Source: Phenylobacterium sp.
GTDB lineage: Bacteria > Pseudomonadota > Alphaproteobacteria > Caulobacterales > Caulobacteraceae
Direction: 5' to 3'
Assembly: GCA_019264505.1 (NCBI GenBank)
Contig: JAHUZY010000192.1
Location: 1 to 5,333 of the forward strand
DNA length: 5,333 nucleotides
Position 1 is the first letter of the stretch; each line of letters opens with the position of its first letter. The notes under the pieces are model-generated. The model was not told where the DNA came from and made no database searches. It saw only the letters and a program-made list of their open reading frames with translations. Below are positions 1-5,333 of this stretch, piece by piece. The translations under genes and the position numbers were made by a program.

Positions 1-49
1 CTCGACAGGGATGCTCGCCACAGGGGCGAGCATGACGCGGTGGGGGTGG
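1..49 (-). repeat. REP-like palindromic repeat, copy 1 (exact duplicate of 834-882)
   Basis: These 49 bases are identical to 834-882, in the same orientation. Inside them, ATGCTCGCC (11-19) and GGCGAGCAT (25-33) form a perfect 9-bp stem around a 5-base loop. Read on the minus strand the unit is CGTCAT, stem, CCTGT loop, stem, ATCCCT, the same plan as the element at 784-820. The copy starts at the first base of the window, so it may extend further left, and an inverted partner there cannot be excluded. A continuous reading frame runs through it to a TGA at about 112-114, but it has no recognisable protein content, so I treat the stretch as intergenic. Confidence 0.8.
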
Positions 50-169
50 CCGCGGCCTGGAAAGAGCAGCGGCAGCGGGTGGACAGGGGTCCCTTAGCCG
101 CCCGCCGGGTTTGATCTTCCGCTGCGCCTCTCACCGTGTTGGTATCTTCTGAAACCAAAGGGGGCGGGG

Positions 170-589
170 ATGACCATCCGGACGGCGCAATGTGCGTGTC
201 GCGCCTGCGAAGTTGAGGTCGAGGGCGAACCGGTCAGCAGCGGCCTTTGCAGTTGCGACAACTGCAAACGGCGTACGGGCGCTCCGTTCGGTTGGTCCGT
301 CTATTTCCACGATGAACAGGTCAGGAGGGTCGAAGGTCCGCTGACCGTCCTCGAAGGCCTGGGCAAGCGCTGGTTCTGCTCAACCTGCGGCTCGACCCTT
401 TATTGGAAGTCCTTCGGGGGGTGGAGACCCGGCCAGACCGGTTTCGCCGGAGGCTGCTTCGCCGATCCGACACTGCCGTCTCCCACGATCGCGGTGCGCT
501 GCACTCAGGGGATGCCGTGGACCGGCTACCCCGCTGGCTGCGCCCTGTTCTACGATATGCCCCCGAGCGCCTCACCTCCGGTATCGTAA
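170..589 (+). CDS. GFA-family (CENP-V/GFA domain) zinc-binding protein
   Basis: A 139-residue protein of the GFA superfamily, whose founding member Gfa of Paracoccus was described as a glutathione-dependent formaldehyde-activating enzyme. The cysteine layout is complete. C8-A-C10 near the N-terminus and C70-S-T-C73 (in FCSTCGSTLYW) match the structural zinc site. C27-S-C29-D-N-C32, followed by KRRTGAPF, matches the second, catalytic-type zinc site. Length is normal for the family, and no signal peptide or membrane segment is seen, so it should be cytosolic. The ATG at 170 has a purine-rich AAGGGGG at 158-164, five bases upstream. It converges on fghA-frmA, the glutathione-dependent formaldehyde genes, but is not in their transcript. 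The superfamily is large, many members have unknown substrates, and the enzymatic role of Gfa itself has been questioned. The family call is secure; the formaldehyde role is an inference from location. Confidence 0.88.
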   Translation: MTIRTAQCACRACEVEVEGEPVSSGLCSCDNCKRRTGAPFGWSVYFHDEQVRRVEGPLTVLEGLGKRWFCSTCGSTLYWKSFGGWRPGQTGFAGGCFADPTLPSPTIAVRCTQGMPWTGYPAGCALFYDMPPSASPPVS

Positions 590-783
590 GGATCCGGGGT
601 GAAGGACGCACCTGGGCCTCTACACCGTTCGCTTGACCAGACCTGAGCGCCGGGCCTGAACCCGGGCGAGGGAGCGGGCCTTCACCTGGACGACGAGGCG
701 GGGCCGTGGCTCCGGTCAGCTTACGGCGTCTCGGTTGTAAGTTTGTCGTCCACGGCGGCGGCTCCTGCGCTCCACCTAACCCC

Positions 784-820
784 CGTCATTCTCGGCCTTG
801 TGCCGAGAATCCCTCGCGAC
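784..820 (+). repeat. REP-like palindromic repeat, diverged copy in opposite orientation
   Basis: ATTCTCGGC (788-796) and GCCGAGAAT (802-810) form a perfect 9-bp stem with a CTTGT loop. The unit reads CGTCAT, stem, loop, stem, ATCCCT on the plus strand. Aligned with the minus-strand reading of 834-870 it has the same 37-base length and about 29 matching positions. The two stem positions that differ (T to G and G to C) are matched by complementary changes in the other arm, so pairing is kept in both. Confidence 0.8.
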
Positions 821-833
821 ACTTGCGCCCGCC

Positions 834-882
834 CTCGACAGGGATGCTCGCCACAGGGGCGAGCATGACGCGGTGGGGGTGG
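834..882 (-). repeat. REP-like palindromic repeat, copy 2 (exact duplicate of 1-49)
   Basis: All 49 bases match positions 1-49. The 9-bp stem lies at 844-852 and 858-866 with a 5-base loop. It sits 13 bases after the opposed element at 784-820, so the pair (784-870) could fold as two small hairpins or as one larger imperfect hairpin, the arrangement called a REPIN. It ends 21 bases beyond the fghA stop codon, where it would lie in the 3' end of the frmA-fghA transcript. Confidence 0.8.
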
Positions 883-903
883 GCCGGCGAAAACCGGGGG
901 CCC

Positions 904-1746
904 TCAGCCCTTCAGCTTCCCCGCATGAAAGGCCACGTGGTCGGCGATGAAGCTGGCCATGAAGAAGTAGGAGTGGTCGTAGCCGGCCTGGCGGCGCAGG
1001 GTCAGTTTCTGGCCGGCGGCGGCGCAGGCTGCCTCCAGCAGTTCGGGCTTGAGTTGTTCGACCAGGAAATTGTCGTCTAGGCCCTGATCCACCAGGATGT
1101 CGTCGAACCGCCCCTTGGCGGCGCCGGCCTCGATCAGGCGCGCGGCGTCATGGTCCGCCCAGGCGGCGCGGTCCTCGCCCAGATAGGCGACAAACGCCTT
1201 CTCCCCCCAGGGGCAGCGGGTGGGCGAGCAGATGGGGGCGAAGGCCGAGACCGAGCGGAAGATGTCCGGGTGACGTAGGGCGAGCGTCAGCGCGCCATGG
1301 CCGCCCATGGAGTGGCCGGAGACGCCGATCTTCGCCCGCGCGATGGGAAACTCGGCGACCACCGTCTCCAGCAGTTCGCCGGTGACATAGGTCTCCATCT
1401 GGAAGTGCGGCGTCCAGGGGCTTTGCGTCGCGTCCACATAGAAGCCTGCGCCTTGGCCCAAGTCATAGGCCGGATCGTCGGCCACGCCCTCGCCGCGCGG
1501 GCTGGTGTCGGGCGCCAGGATCGCCAGGCCGTGGGCGGCGGCCGCGCCATAGGCCCCGGCCTTGGTGGTGAAGTTGTCCTCGGTGCAGGTCAGGCCCGAG
1601 AGCCAGACCAACAGCGGGAACGGCCCCTCCCCCTCCGGCAGGAAGAGGGAAAACCGCATGGGCGTGCCGGTGACCGCGCTCTGATGGCGGAGATAGCGCA
1701 GGGTCCCGCCATGGACGCGATGCTGCTGGAGAACCTCGATGCTCAT
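904..1746 (-). CDS. fghA: S-formylglutathione hydrolase
   Basis: A 280-residue cytosolic alpha/beta-hydrolase (esterase D family) that hydrolyses S-formylglutathione to formate and glutathione, the second step of glutathione-dependent formaldehyde oxidation. The length matches the family (human ESD has 282). The nucleophile is S146 in GHSMGG (144-149). The acid is D225 in DQGLDDNFL, and the base is H258 in GYDHSYFF; these align with human S149, D226 and H260. The family block LSGLTCTEDNF (49-59), with its conserved cysteine C54, and PDTSPRG (79-85) are intact. The ATG at 1746 lies 9 bp after the frmA stop; TAAGG (1758-1754) overlaps that stop and is the only ribosome-binding candidate, so translation is probably coupled to frmA. 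Nothing is truncated. Function is highly confident. Confidence 0.97.
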   Translation of the reverse strand: MSIEVLQQHRVHGGTLRYLRHQSAVTGTPMRFSLFLPEGEGPFPLLVWLSGLTCTEDNFTTKAGAYGAAAAHGLAILAPDTSPRGEGVADDPAYDLGQGAGFYVDATQSPWTPHFQMETYVTGELLETVVAEFPIARAKIGVSGHSMGGHGALTLALRHPDIFRSVSAFAPICSPTRCPWGEKAFVAYLGEDRAAWADHDAARLIEAGAAKGRFDDILVDQGLDDNFLVEQLKPELLEAACAAAGQKLTLRRQAGYDHSYFFMASFIADHVAFHAGKLKG

Positions 1747-1753
1747 CGGCCGG

Positions 1754-1758
1754 CCTTA
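1754..1758 (-). promoter_or_regulatory. fghA ribosome-binding site overlapping the frmA stop codon
   Basis: On the minus strand the frmA stop TAA (1758-1756) runs directly into GG, giving TAAGG seven bases before the fghA ATG. The 9-bp gap (1747-1755) has no better Shine-Dalgarno match. This suggests translational coupling of the two enzymes, an inference from spacing. Confidence 0.5.
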
Positions 1759-2865
1759 AAAGACCACGACGCTGCGGATGCTCTCGCCCGCATGCATCAG
1801 GTCGAAGGCCTTGTTGATGTCTTCGAGCGGCATGGTGTGGGTGATCATCGGGTCGATCTCGATCTTGCCGTTCATGTACCAATCGACGATGGTCGGCACG
1901 TCGGTGCGCCCGCGGGCCCCGCCAAAGGCCGTGCCCTTCCAGACCCGACCGGTGACCAGCTGGAACGGCCGCGTGGCGATCTCCTTGCCGGCCTCGGCCA
2001 CGCCGATGATGATGCTCTCGCCCCAGCCGCGATGGCAGGCCTCCAGCGCCTGGCGCATCACCTGGACATTGCCGGTGCAGTCGAAGGTGTAGTCGGCGCC
2101 GCCGCCGGTCATCTCCACCAGGTGAGCGACCACGTCGCCGGAGATTTCCTTGGGATTGACGAAGTGGGTCATGCCGAACCGGCGGCCCCATTCTTCCCGG
2201 TCGGGATTGATGTCCACCCCGATGATCATCGAGGCGCCGACCATGCGCAGGCCCTGCAGGACGTTCAGACCGATGCCGCCGAGGCCGAACACCACCGCGT
2301 TGGCGCCCGGCTCCACCTTGGCGGTGTTGGTCACCGCGCCGACGCCGGTGGTGACGCCACAGCCGATGTAGCAGGCCTTGTCGAAGGGGGCGTCCGACCG
2401 GATCTTGGCGAGCGCGATCTCCGGCAGGACGGTGAAGTTCGAGAAGGTCGAGCAGCCCATATAGTGGTGGACCATCTGGCCTCGATAGGAGAACCGGCTG
2501 GTGCCGTCGGGCATGACGCCCTTGCCCTGGGTCCCGCGGATCGCCGTGCAGAGGTTGGTCTTGCGCGATAGGCAGCTTTTGCACTGGCGGCATTCGGGCG
2601 TGTAGAGCGGGATCACGTGATCGCCGGGCTTCAGGCTGGTGACGCCGGCGCCCACCTCAACCACCACGCCCGCCCCCTCATGCCCCAGGATCGAGGGGAA
2701 GACCCCTTCGGAATCCAGGCCGTCCAGGGTGTAGGCGTCGGTGTGGCAGATGCCCGTGGCCTTGATCTCCACCAGGACCTCGCCGGCCTTGGGCCCCTCC
2801 AGATCCAGTTCGACGATCTCCAACGGCTTCTTGGCTTCGAAGGCGACGGCGGCGCGGGTCTTCAT
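1756..2865 (-). CDS. frmA: S-(hydroxymethyl)glutathione dehydrogenase / class III alcohol dehydrogenase
   Basis: A 369-residue zinc- and NAD-dependent medium-chain dehydrogenase that oxidises S-hydroxymethylglutathione to S-formylglutathione. Members also reduce S-nitrosoglutathione. Catalytic zinc ligands are C40, H62 (GHEGAG) and C169. The structural zinc ligands C92, C95, C98 and C106 are all present. The Rossmann motif GLGGIG is at 194-199, with D218 at the end of the next strand, which indicates NAD rather than NADP. D51, E53 and R110 align with human ADH5 D55, E57 and R114, the class III residues for glutathione-adduct binding, so this is not a simple ethanol dehydrogenase. The ATG at 2865 has AGGGA (2878-2874) eight bases upstream. 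It is the first gene of the operon with fghA and diverges from nfeD. The symbol varies between species (frmA, adhC, adhI, flhA). Confidence 0.97.
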   Translation of the reverse strand: MKTRAAVAFEAKKPLEIVELDLEGPKAGEVLVEIKATGICHTDAYTLDGLDSEGVFPSILGHEGAGVVVEVGAGVTSLKPGDHVIPLYTPECRQCKSCLSRKTNLCTAIRGTQGKGVMPDGTSRFSYRGQMVHHYMGCSTFSNFTVLPEIALAKIRSDAPFDKACYIGCGVTTGVGAVTNTAKVEPGANAVVFGLGGIGLNVLQGLRMVGASMIIGVDINPDREEWGRRFGMTHFVNPKEISGDVVAHLVEMTGGGADYTFDCTGNVQVMRQALEACHRGWGESIIIGVAEAGKEIATRPFQLVTGRVWKGTAFGGARGRTDVPTIVDWYMNGKIEIDPMITHTMPLEDINKAFDLMHAGESIRSVVVF

Positions 2866-2916
2866 GGCGGGGCTCCCTCAAGATGGACGGCCCGTGGTGG
2901 CGCCTTGAGCCCGCCG

Positions 2917-2944
2917 GATCAAGCATCAGCGGCGAGAAGTCGAA
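2917..2944 (-). promoter_or_regulatory. Candidate frmA-fghA promoter (weak match)
   Basis: On the minus strand, TTCGAC (2944-2939) and GCTTGATC (2924-2917) are separated by 14 bases. The second box differs at one position from the -10 consensus GCTANAWC described for Caulobacter housekeeping promoters; the first is a poor -35. It would give a leader of roughly 45 bases. The match depends on the organism being a close relative, and I could not score it against background. Confidence 0.28.
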
Positions 2945-2965
2945 CGGCCGGGCGTCTTCGGTGTT

Positions 2966-2981
2966 ATGGTGACGCCACCAT
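2966..2981. promoter_or_regulatory. Inverted repeat in the frmA/nfeD divergent region, possible operator
   Basis: ATGGTG (2966-2971) and CACCAT (2976-2981) form a perfect 6-bp dyad around ACGC. It lies 43 bases before the nfeD ATG and upstream of the candidate frmA promoter, so a regulator bound here could touch either side. A dyad this short can arise by chance in GC-rich DNA. Confidence 0.25.
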
Positions 2982-3011
2982 GGCGGGTGGAGCCTGCGCC
3001 CGCGAACGCCA

Positions 3012-3017
3012 AGGGAG
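3012..3017 (+). promoter_or_regulatory. nfeD ribosome-binding site, decides the start
   Basis: AGGGAG lies six bases before the ATG at 3024. An in-frame TTG at 3021 is too close to it and is a weaker codon. The next in-frame ATG (3057) has no comparable site. I therefore place the start at 3024. Confidence 0.65.
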
Positions 3018-3023
3018 AGATTG

Positions 3024-4418
3024 ATGTCCGGCCGCGCGCCGAACGGGGTCGCACTGATGCGGGTCGCAGGACGGGTCCTGGCCGCCCTGGTCCTGCTGTT
3101 CGCCGGCCCTGGCCTCGCTGCTGCTCAGAGCCAGGAGGCCGAGCCGGCGCCCCTGGTCCTGGTCTTCGACCTGGACGGCGCGGTGGGTCCGGCCACGGCG
3201 GAGTATCTGCAGCGGGGCCTCGCCACGGCGGCCGAACGTCAGGCGAGCTTGGCGGTGATCCGCATGGACACGCCCGGCGGTCTGGACTCCTCCACCCGCG
3301 ACATCATCGCCGACATCCTGGCCTCGCCCGTTCCGGTGGCGGTGTTCGTCACCCCGGCCGGCGCGCGAGCCGCCAGCGCCGGGACCTATATCCTCTATGC
3401 CAGCCACCTGGCGGCCATGACGCCCGGCGCTCACCTGGGGGCGGCGACGCCGGTGCAGATGGGCGGCGCCAATCCCCTGTCGCCCGCCCAGCCGGAGGGC
3501 GAGGACGGCGAACAAGCCCCGGCGTCCGGCGGCGACGCCATGACGGCCAAGGTCACCAATGATGCGGCCGCCTATATGCGGTCCCTGGCCAATCTGCAGG
3601 GTCGCAACGCCGCCTGGGGGGAGCTGGCGGTGCGCGAGGCCGCCACTCTGACGGCGGGCGAGGCAATGGACGCCGGGGTCATCGAGCTGCTCGCCCGGGA
3701 CCTGGACGGCCTTCTGGCCCAGGCCGACGGGCGCACGGTGCGGCTGAACGGCGAGCCCGTGACCTTGCGGACCGCGGGCGCCCAGGTGGAGACCCTGTCG
3801 CCGGACTGGCGGGTCAGGGCGCTTGCCGTCATCACCAATCCCAACATCGCCTATCTGCTGCTGATGATTGGGGTCTATGGCCTGATCTTCGAGTTCATGT
3901 CGCCGGGCGCTGTGGGGCCTGGGGCGGTGGGCGCGGTCAGTCTGGTCCTTGGCCTGTTCGCGCTGAACATGCTGCCGGTGAACTATGCCGGCGGTGCGCT
4001 GATGCTGCTGGGCGTCGGACTGCTGGTGGCCGAGGCCTTCTCCCCGGGGTTTGGCCTGTTCGGGACCGCCGGAGCCGTCGGGCTGGCGCTCGGCTCGGTG
4101 CTGCTGTTCCGCGAAACCCCCGGCTTCAGGCTGTCGCCCTATGTGATCATCGCCACGGTGGGGGTAAGCGTCGCCTTCGTGGCCATCGCCCTGCGCGCTG
4201 CGGTCCGCGCGGCCAGGCGCGGGGTGACCACGGGAGCTGAATCCCTGCTCCACGCCAGGGGCGTGGTGCAGAGCTGGGCCGGCGGCGAAGGCTATGTCCA
4301 CGCCCAGGGCGAGGACTGGCACGCCCGGTCCGCCGCCCCTCTCGTCCCTGGCCAGGCGGTGCATGTCGCCGGCCGGGACGGTCTCACCCTCATCGTCGAA
4401 CCCGACAACCCCGCCTGA
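3024..4418 (+). CDS. nfeD: NfeD-family membrane serine protease (NfeD1b, ClpP-class)
   Basis: A 464-residue membrane protein of the long NfeD class. A hydrophobic signal sequence (about 16-34, ending LAAAQ) leads to an extracytoplasmic SppA/ClpP-like protease domain (about 43-235). MDTPGG (81-86) and ARAASAG carry the family motifs. The nucleophile is S118, and K176 in MTAKVTND is the likely partner, as in the archaeal Ser-Lys protease PH1510. RNAAWGELAVREAATLTAGEA (194-214) is another family block. Between them, about 148-172 is an acidic, Gly/Pro-rich loop. Four or five membrane segments follow (about 267-391), then a C-terminal NfeD OB-fold domain (about 408-464). Family members cleave the C-terminus of a partner stomatin, and that partner is the next gene, 21 bp downstream. 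An alternative start at 3057 would give a shorter signal-peptide n-region. The protease assignment follows from motifs; the physiological role in bacteria is poorly defined. Confidence 0.92.
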   Translation: MSGRAPNGVALMRVAGRVLAALVLLFAGPGLAAAQSQEAEPAPLVLVFDLDGAVGPATAEYLQRGLATAAERQASLAVIRMDTPGGLDSSTRDIIADILASPVPVAVFVTPAGARAASAGTYILYASHLAAMTPGAHLGAATPVQMGGANPLSPAQPEGEDGEQAPASGGDAMTAKVTNDAAAYMRSLANLQGRNAAWGELAVREAATLTAGEAMDAGVIELLARDLDGLLAQADGRTVRLNGEPVTLRTAGAQVETLSPDWRVRALAVITNPNIAYLLLMIGVYGLIFEFMSPGAVGPGAVGAVSLVLGLFALNMLPVNYAGGALMLLGVGLLVAEAFSPGFGLFGTAGAVGLALGSVLLFRETPGFRLSPYVIIATVGVSVAFVAIALRAAVRAARRGVTTGAESLLHARGVVQSWAGGEGYVHAQGEDWHARSAAPLVPGQAVHVAGRDGLTLIVEPDNPA

Positions 4419-4439
4419 AGGCGGAGAAGGATCAAGCCC

Positions 4440-5201
4440 ATGTTCGATATCGCCAGCTACGGCGCCTTAGCGATCTTCGTCGTCATCATCCTGCTGCAGG
4501 CGGTGAAGGTGATGCGGGAATATGAACGCGCCGTCGTCTTCACCCTCGGCCGCTTCACCGGCGTGAAGGGGCCAGGCCTGATCCTGCTGATCCCGATCGT
4601 GCAGCAGATGGTGAAGGTCGATCTGCGGACCATCGTGCTGGATGTCCCGAGCCAAGACCTGATCAGCCGGGACAACGTCTCGGTGAAGGTCTCGGCGGTG
4701 ATCTATTTCCGGGTCATCGACGCCGACCGGGCGGTGATCCAGGTGGAGAACTACATGGACGCCACCAGCCAGCTGGCCCAGACCACCCTGCGCTCGGTGC
4801 TCGGCAAGCACGACCTGGACGACATGCTGGCCGAGCGGGACAAGCTGAACCAGGACATCCGCGCGATCCTCGACAGCCAGACCGAGGAATGGGGCATCAA
4901 GGTCGCCAATGTGGAGATCAAACACGTCGATATCGACGAGAGCATGATCCGCGCCATCGCCCGTCAGGCCGAGGCCGAGCGGAACCGCCGGGCCCGGGTC
5001 ATCAACGCCGAGGGCGAGAAGCAGGCGGCCCACGCCGTGCTGGAGGCCGCCCAGACGCTCGCCACCATCCCCGAGGCCATGCAGCTGCGATACCTGAACA
5101 CCCTGGCCGACATCGGGGCCGACAAGAACACCACCATCGTCTTCCCCATGCCCATGGAGATCGGCACGGCGCTGGCCAACATGGCCAAGCCCAAGGCCTG
5201 A
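4440..5201 (+). CDS. Slipin (stomatin-like SPFH/Band 7 membrane protein)
   Basis: A 253-residue prokaryotic stomatin. A short start leads into one hydrophobic membrane segment (about 8-22). MREYERAVVFTLGRF (25-39) opens the SPFH/Band 7 domain, which runs to about residue 175 through GPGLILLIP and VDLRTIVLDVPSQDLISRDN. An Ala/Glu/Arg-rich helix with RQAEAERNRRARVINAEGEK (175-194) is the predicted coiled coil for oligomerisation. The hydrophobic C-terminal strip TTIVFPMPME (231-240) corresponds to the region that the archaeal NfeD protease PH1510 cuts in its stomatin partner. The protein should form large membrane-bound oligomers organising lipid or protein microdomains. GGAGAAGG (4423-4430) is the ribosome-binding site. 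It is co-transcribed with nfeD, the arrangement usual for this pair. The family call is firm; the cellular task is not known from sequence. Confidence 0.94.
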   Translation: MFDIASYGALAIFVVIILLQAVKVMREYERAVVFTLGRFTGVKGPGLILLIPIVQQMVKVDLRTIVLDVPSQDLISRDNVSVKVSAVIYFRVIDADRAVIQVENYMDATSQLAQTTLRSVLGKHDLDDMLAERDKLNQDIRAILDSQTEEWGIKVANVEIKHVDIDESMIRAIARQAEAERNRRARVINAEGEKQAAHAVLEAAQTLATIPEAMQLRYLNTLADIGADKNTTIVFPMPMEIGTALANMAKPKA

Positions 5202-5208
5202 CCCGTCA

Positions 5209-5333
5209 TTAGGCCGAGGCGACGATTCCCGCGTCGTGCAGGCGGGCGATCTCGCCAGCGTCCAGGCCAAGCCGTTCGGCCAGCACCTCCTCGGTGTGCT
5301 GGCCGCGCCGCGCGGCGGGGCGGGCCCGCGCCC
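5209..5333 (-). CDS. C-terminal fragment, probable CaiB/BaiF (family III) CoA-transferase
   Basis: A reading frame enters from the right edge on the minus strand and ends at TAA (5211-5209), giving about 41 residues. The text GQHTEEVLAERLGLDAGEIA, then RLHDAGIVA, resembles the conserved C-terminus of family III CoA-transferases and related racemases (typically GxHT-EVL-ELG, then I--L---GVV). The frame has the GC-rich third positions of its neighbours. The catalytic aspartate and most of the enzyme lie outside the window, so substrate and subtype cannot be judged. It converges on the slipin gene with only 7 bp between stop codons. Confidence 0.75.
   Translation of the reverse strand, partial: ARARPAARRGQHTEEVLAERLGLDAGEIARLHDAGIVASA

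Larger units (their letters stand above)
590..903. other. 314-bp intergenic region between converging genes, containing REP-like repeats
   Basis: No coding sequence is convincing here: the frames open across it have no recognisable motifs, and one (706-1080) simply runs antisense into fghA. The right half holds two inverted palindromic repeats (784-820 and 834-882). The left half (590-783) has a weak hairpin, CCGGG (650-654) with CCCGG (661-665), lacking a T-tract. I identify nothing else in it. The palindromes are the best candidates for ending or stabilising transcripts arriving from both sides, since no canonical terminator is visible. Confidence 0.6.

Noticed and set aside
1..114. Open frame from the left edge to a TGA at 112-114, possibly the end of an upstream gene
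   Set aside because: Its first 49 bases are a repeat that is intergenic at its other site, and the translation has no recognisable content. I cannot exclude it without the upstream sequence.
649..667. Hairpin CCGGG/CCCGG as a terminator for the GFA gene
   Set aside because: The stem is only 5 bp with a six-base loop and no T-tract, and such pairings are common by chance at this GC content.
884..897. CCGG-CGAAAA-CCGG hairpin just beyond the fghA stop
   Set aside because: A 4-bp stem is too short to support a terminator; on the fghA strand the TTTT lies in the loop rather than after the stem.
706..1080. 124-codon open frame on the plus strand
   Set aside because: It begins in intergenic DNA, runs through both palindromic repeats and ends antisense to fghA. 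There is no protein similarity that I recognise.
1297..2571. 424-codon open frame on the plus strand, antisense to fghA and frmA
   Set aside because: It covers two certain genes on the other strand and is rich in His, Asp, Gly and Ala, the usual shadow composition in GC-rich DNA. It has no recognisable domain and no separate ribosome-binding site.
2964..4364. 466-codon open frame on the minus strand, antisense to nfeD
   Set aside because: NfeD on the plus strand has full family motifs. This frame is low-complexity Gly/Arg/Gln/His-rich text without domains.
5202..5211. CCCGTCATTA resembling the start of the palindromic repeat at 783-790
   Set aside because: Only about nine bases match, no stem follows, and the bases contain the stop codon of the CoA-transferase fragment.
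4467..5270. 267-codon open frame on the minus strand, antisense to the slipin gene
   Set aside because: It is a shadow of an unmistakable SPFH protein, with a His/Asp/Gly/Leu-rich composition and no motif.

Overview
The window is GC-rich chromosomal DNA from a Gram-negative bacterium, most likely an alphaproteobacterium and possibly of the Caulobacter/Phenylobacterium type. That placement is inferred from GC-saturated third positions, the glutathione-dependent formaldehyde pathway, an nfeD-slipin operon and short REP-like palindromes between genes. No taxonomic marker gene is present. It holds five complete genes and the tail of a sixth, and the content looks mostly like core metabolism and membrane housekeeping.

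Left part (1-903): a 139-residue GFA-family zinc protein (170-589, +) lies between two exact copies of a 49-bp repeat (1-49 and 834-882). The 314-bp gap after it carries a third, diverged palindrome (784-820) in opposite orientation to the second copy, giving a REPIN-like inverted pair. This is the least ordinary part of the window.

Middle part (904-2865, minus strand): frmA (class III alcohol dehydrogenase, S-(hydroxymethyl)glutathione dehydrogenase) followed after 9 bp by fghA (S-formylglutathione hydrolase). Together they convert the spontaneous formaldehyde-glutathione adduct to S-formylglutathione and then to formate plus glutathione. The GFA protein points toward this pair from the other side; members of its family have been proposed to help form the adduct, but a role here is only suggested by position.

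Right part (2866-5333): a 158-bp divergent promoter region separates frmA from a plus-strand two-gene operon. The operon encodes an NfeD1b-type membrane serine protease (3024-4418) and its usual partner, a slipin/stomatin SPFH protein (4440-5201). Seven bases beyond the slipin stop, on the opposite strand, is the last 40 or so codons of a gene that resembles a family III (CaiB/BaiF) CoA-transferase and runs off the right edge.

I see no tRNA, rRNA, CRISPR array, insertion sequence or phage gene. I do not see a clearly undescribed system; the REPIN-like repeats and the GFA/formaldehyde neighbourhood are the points most worth a second look.
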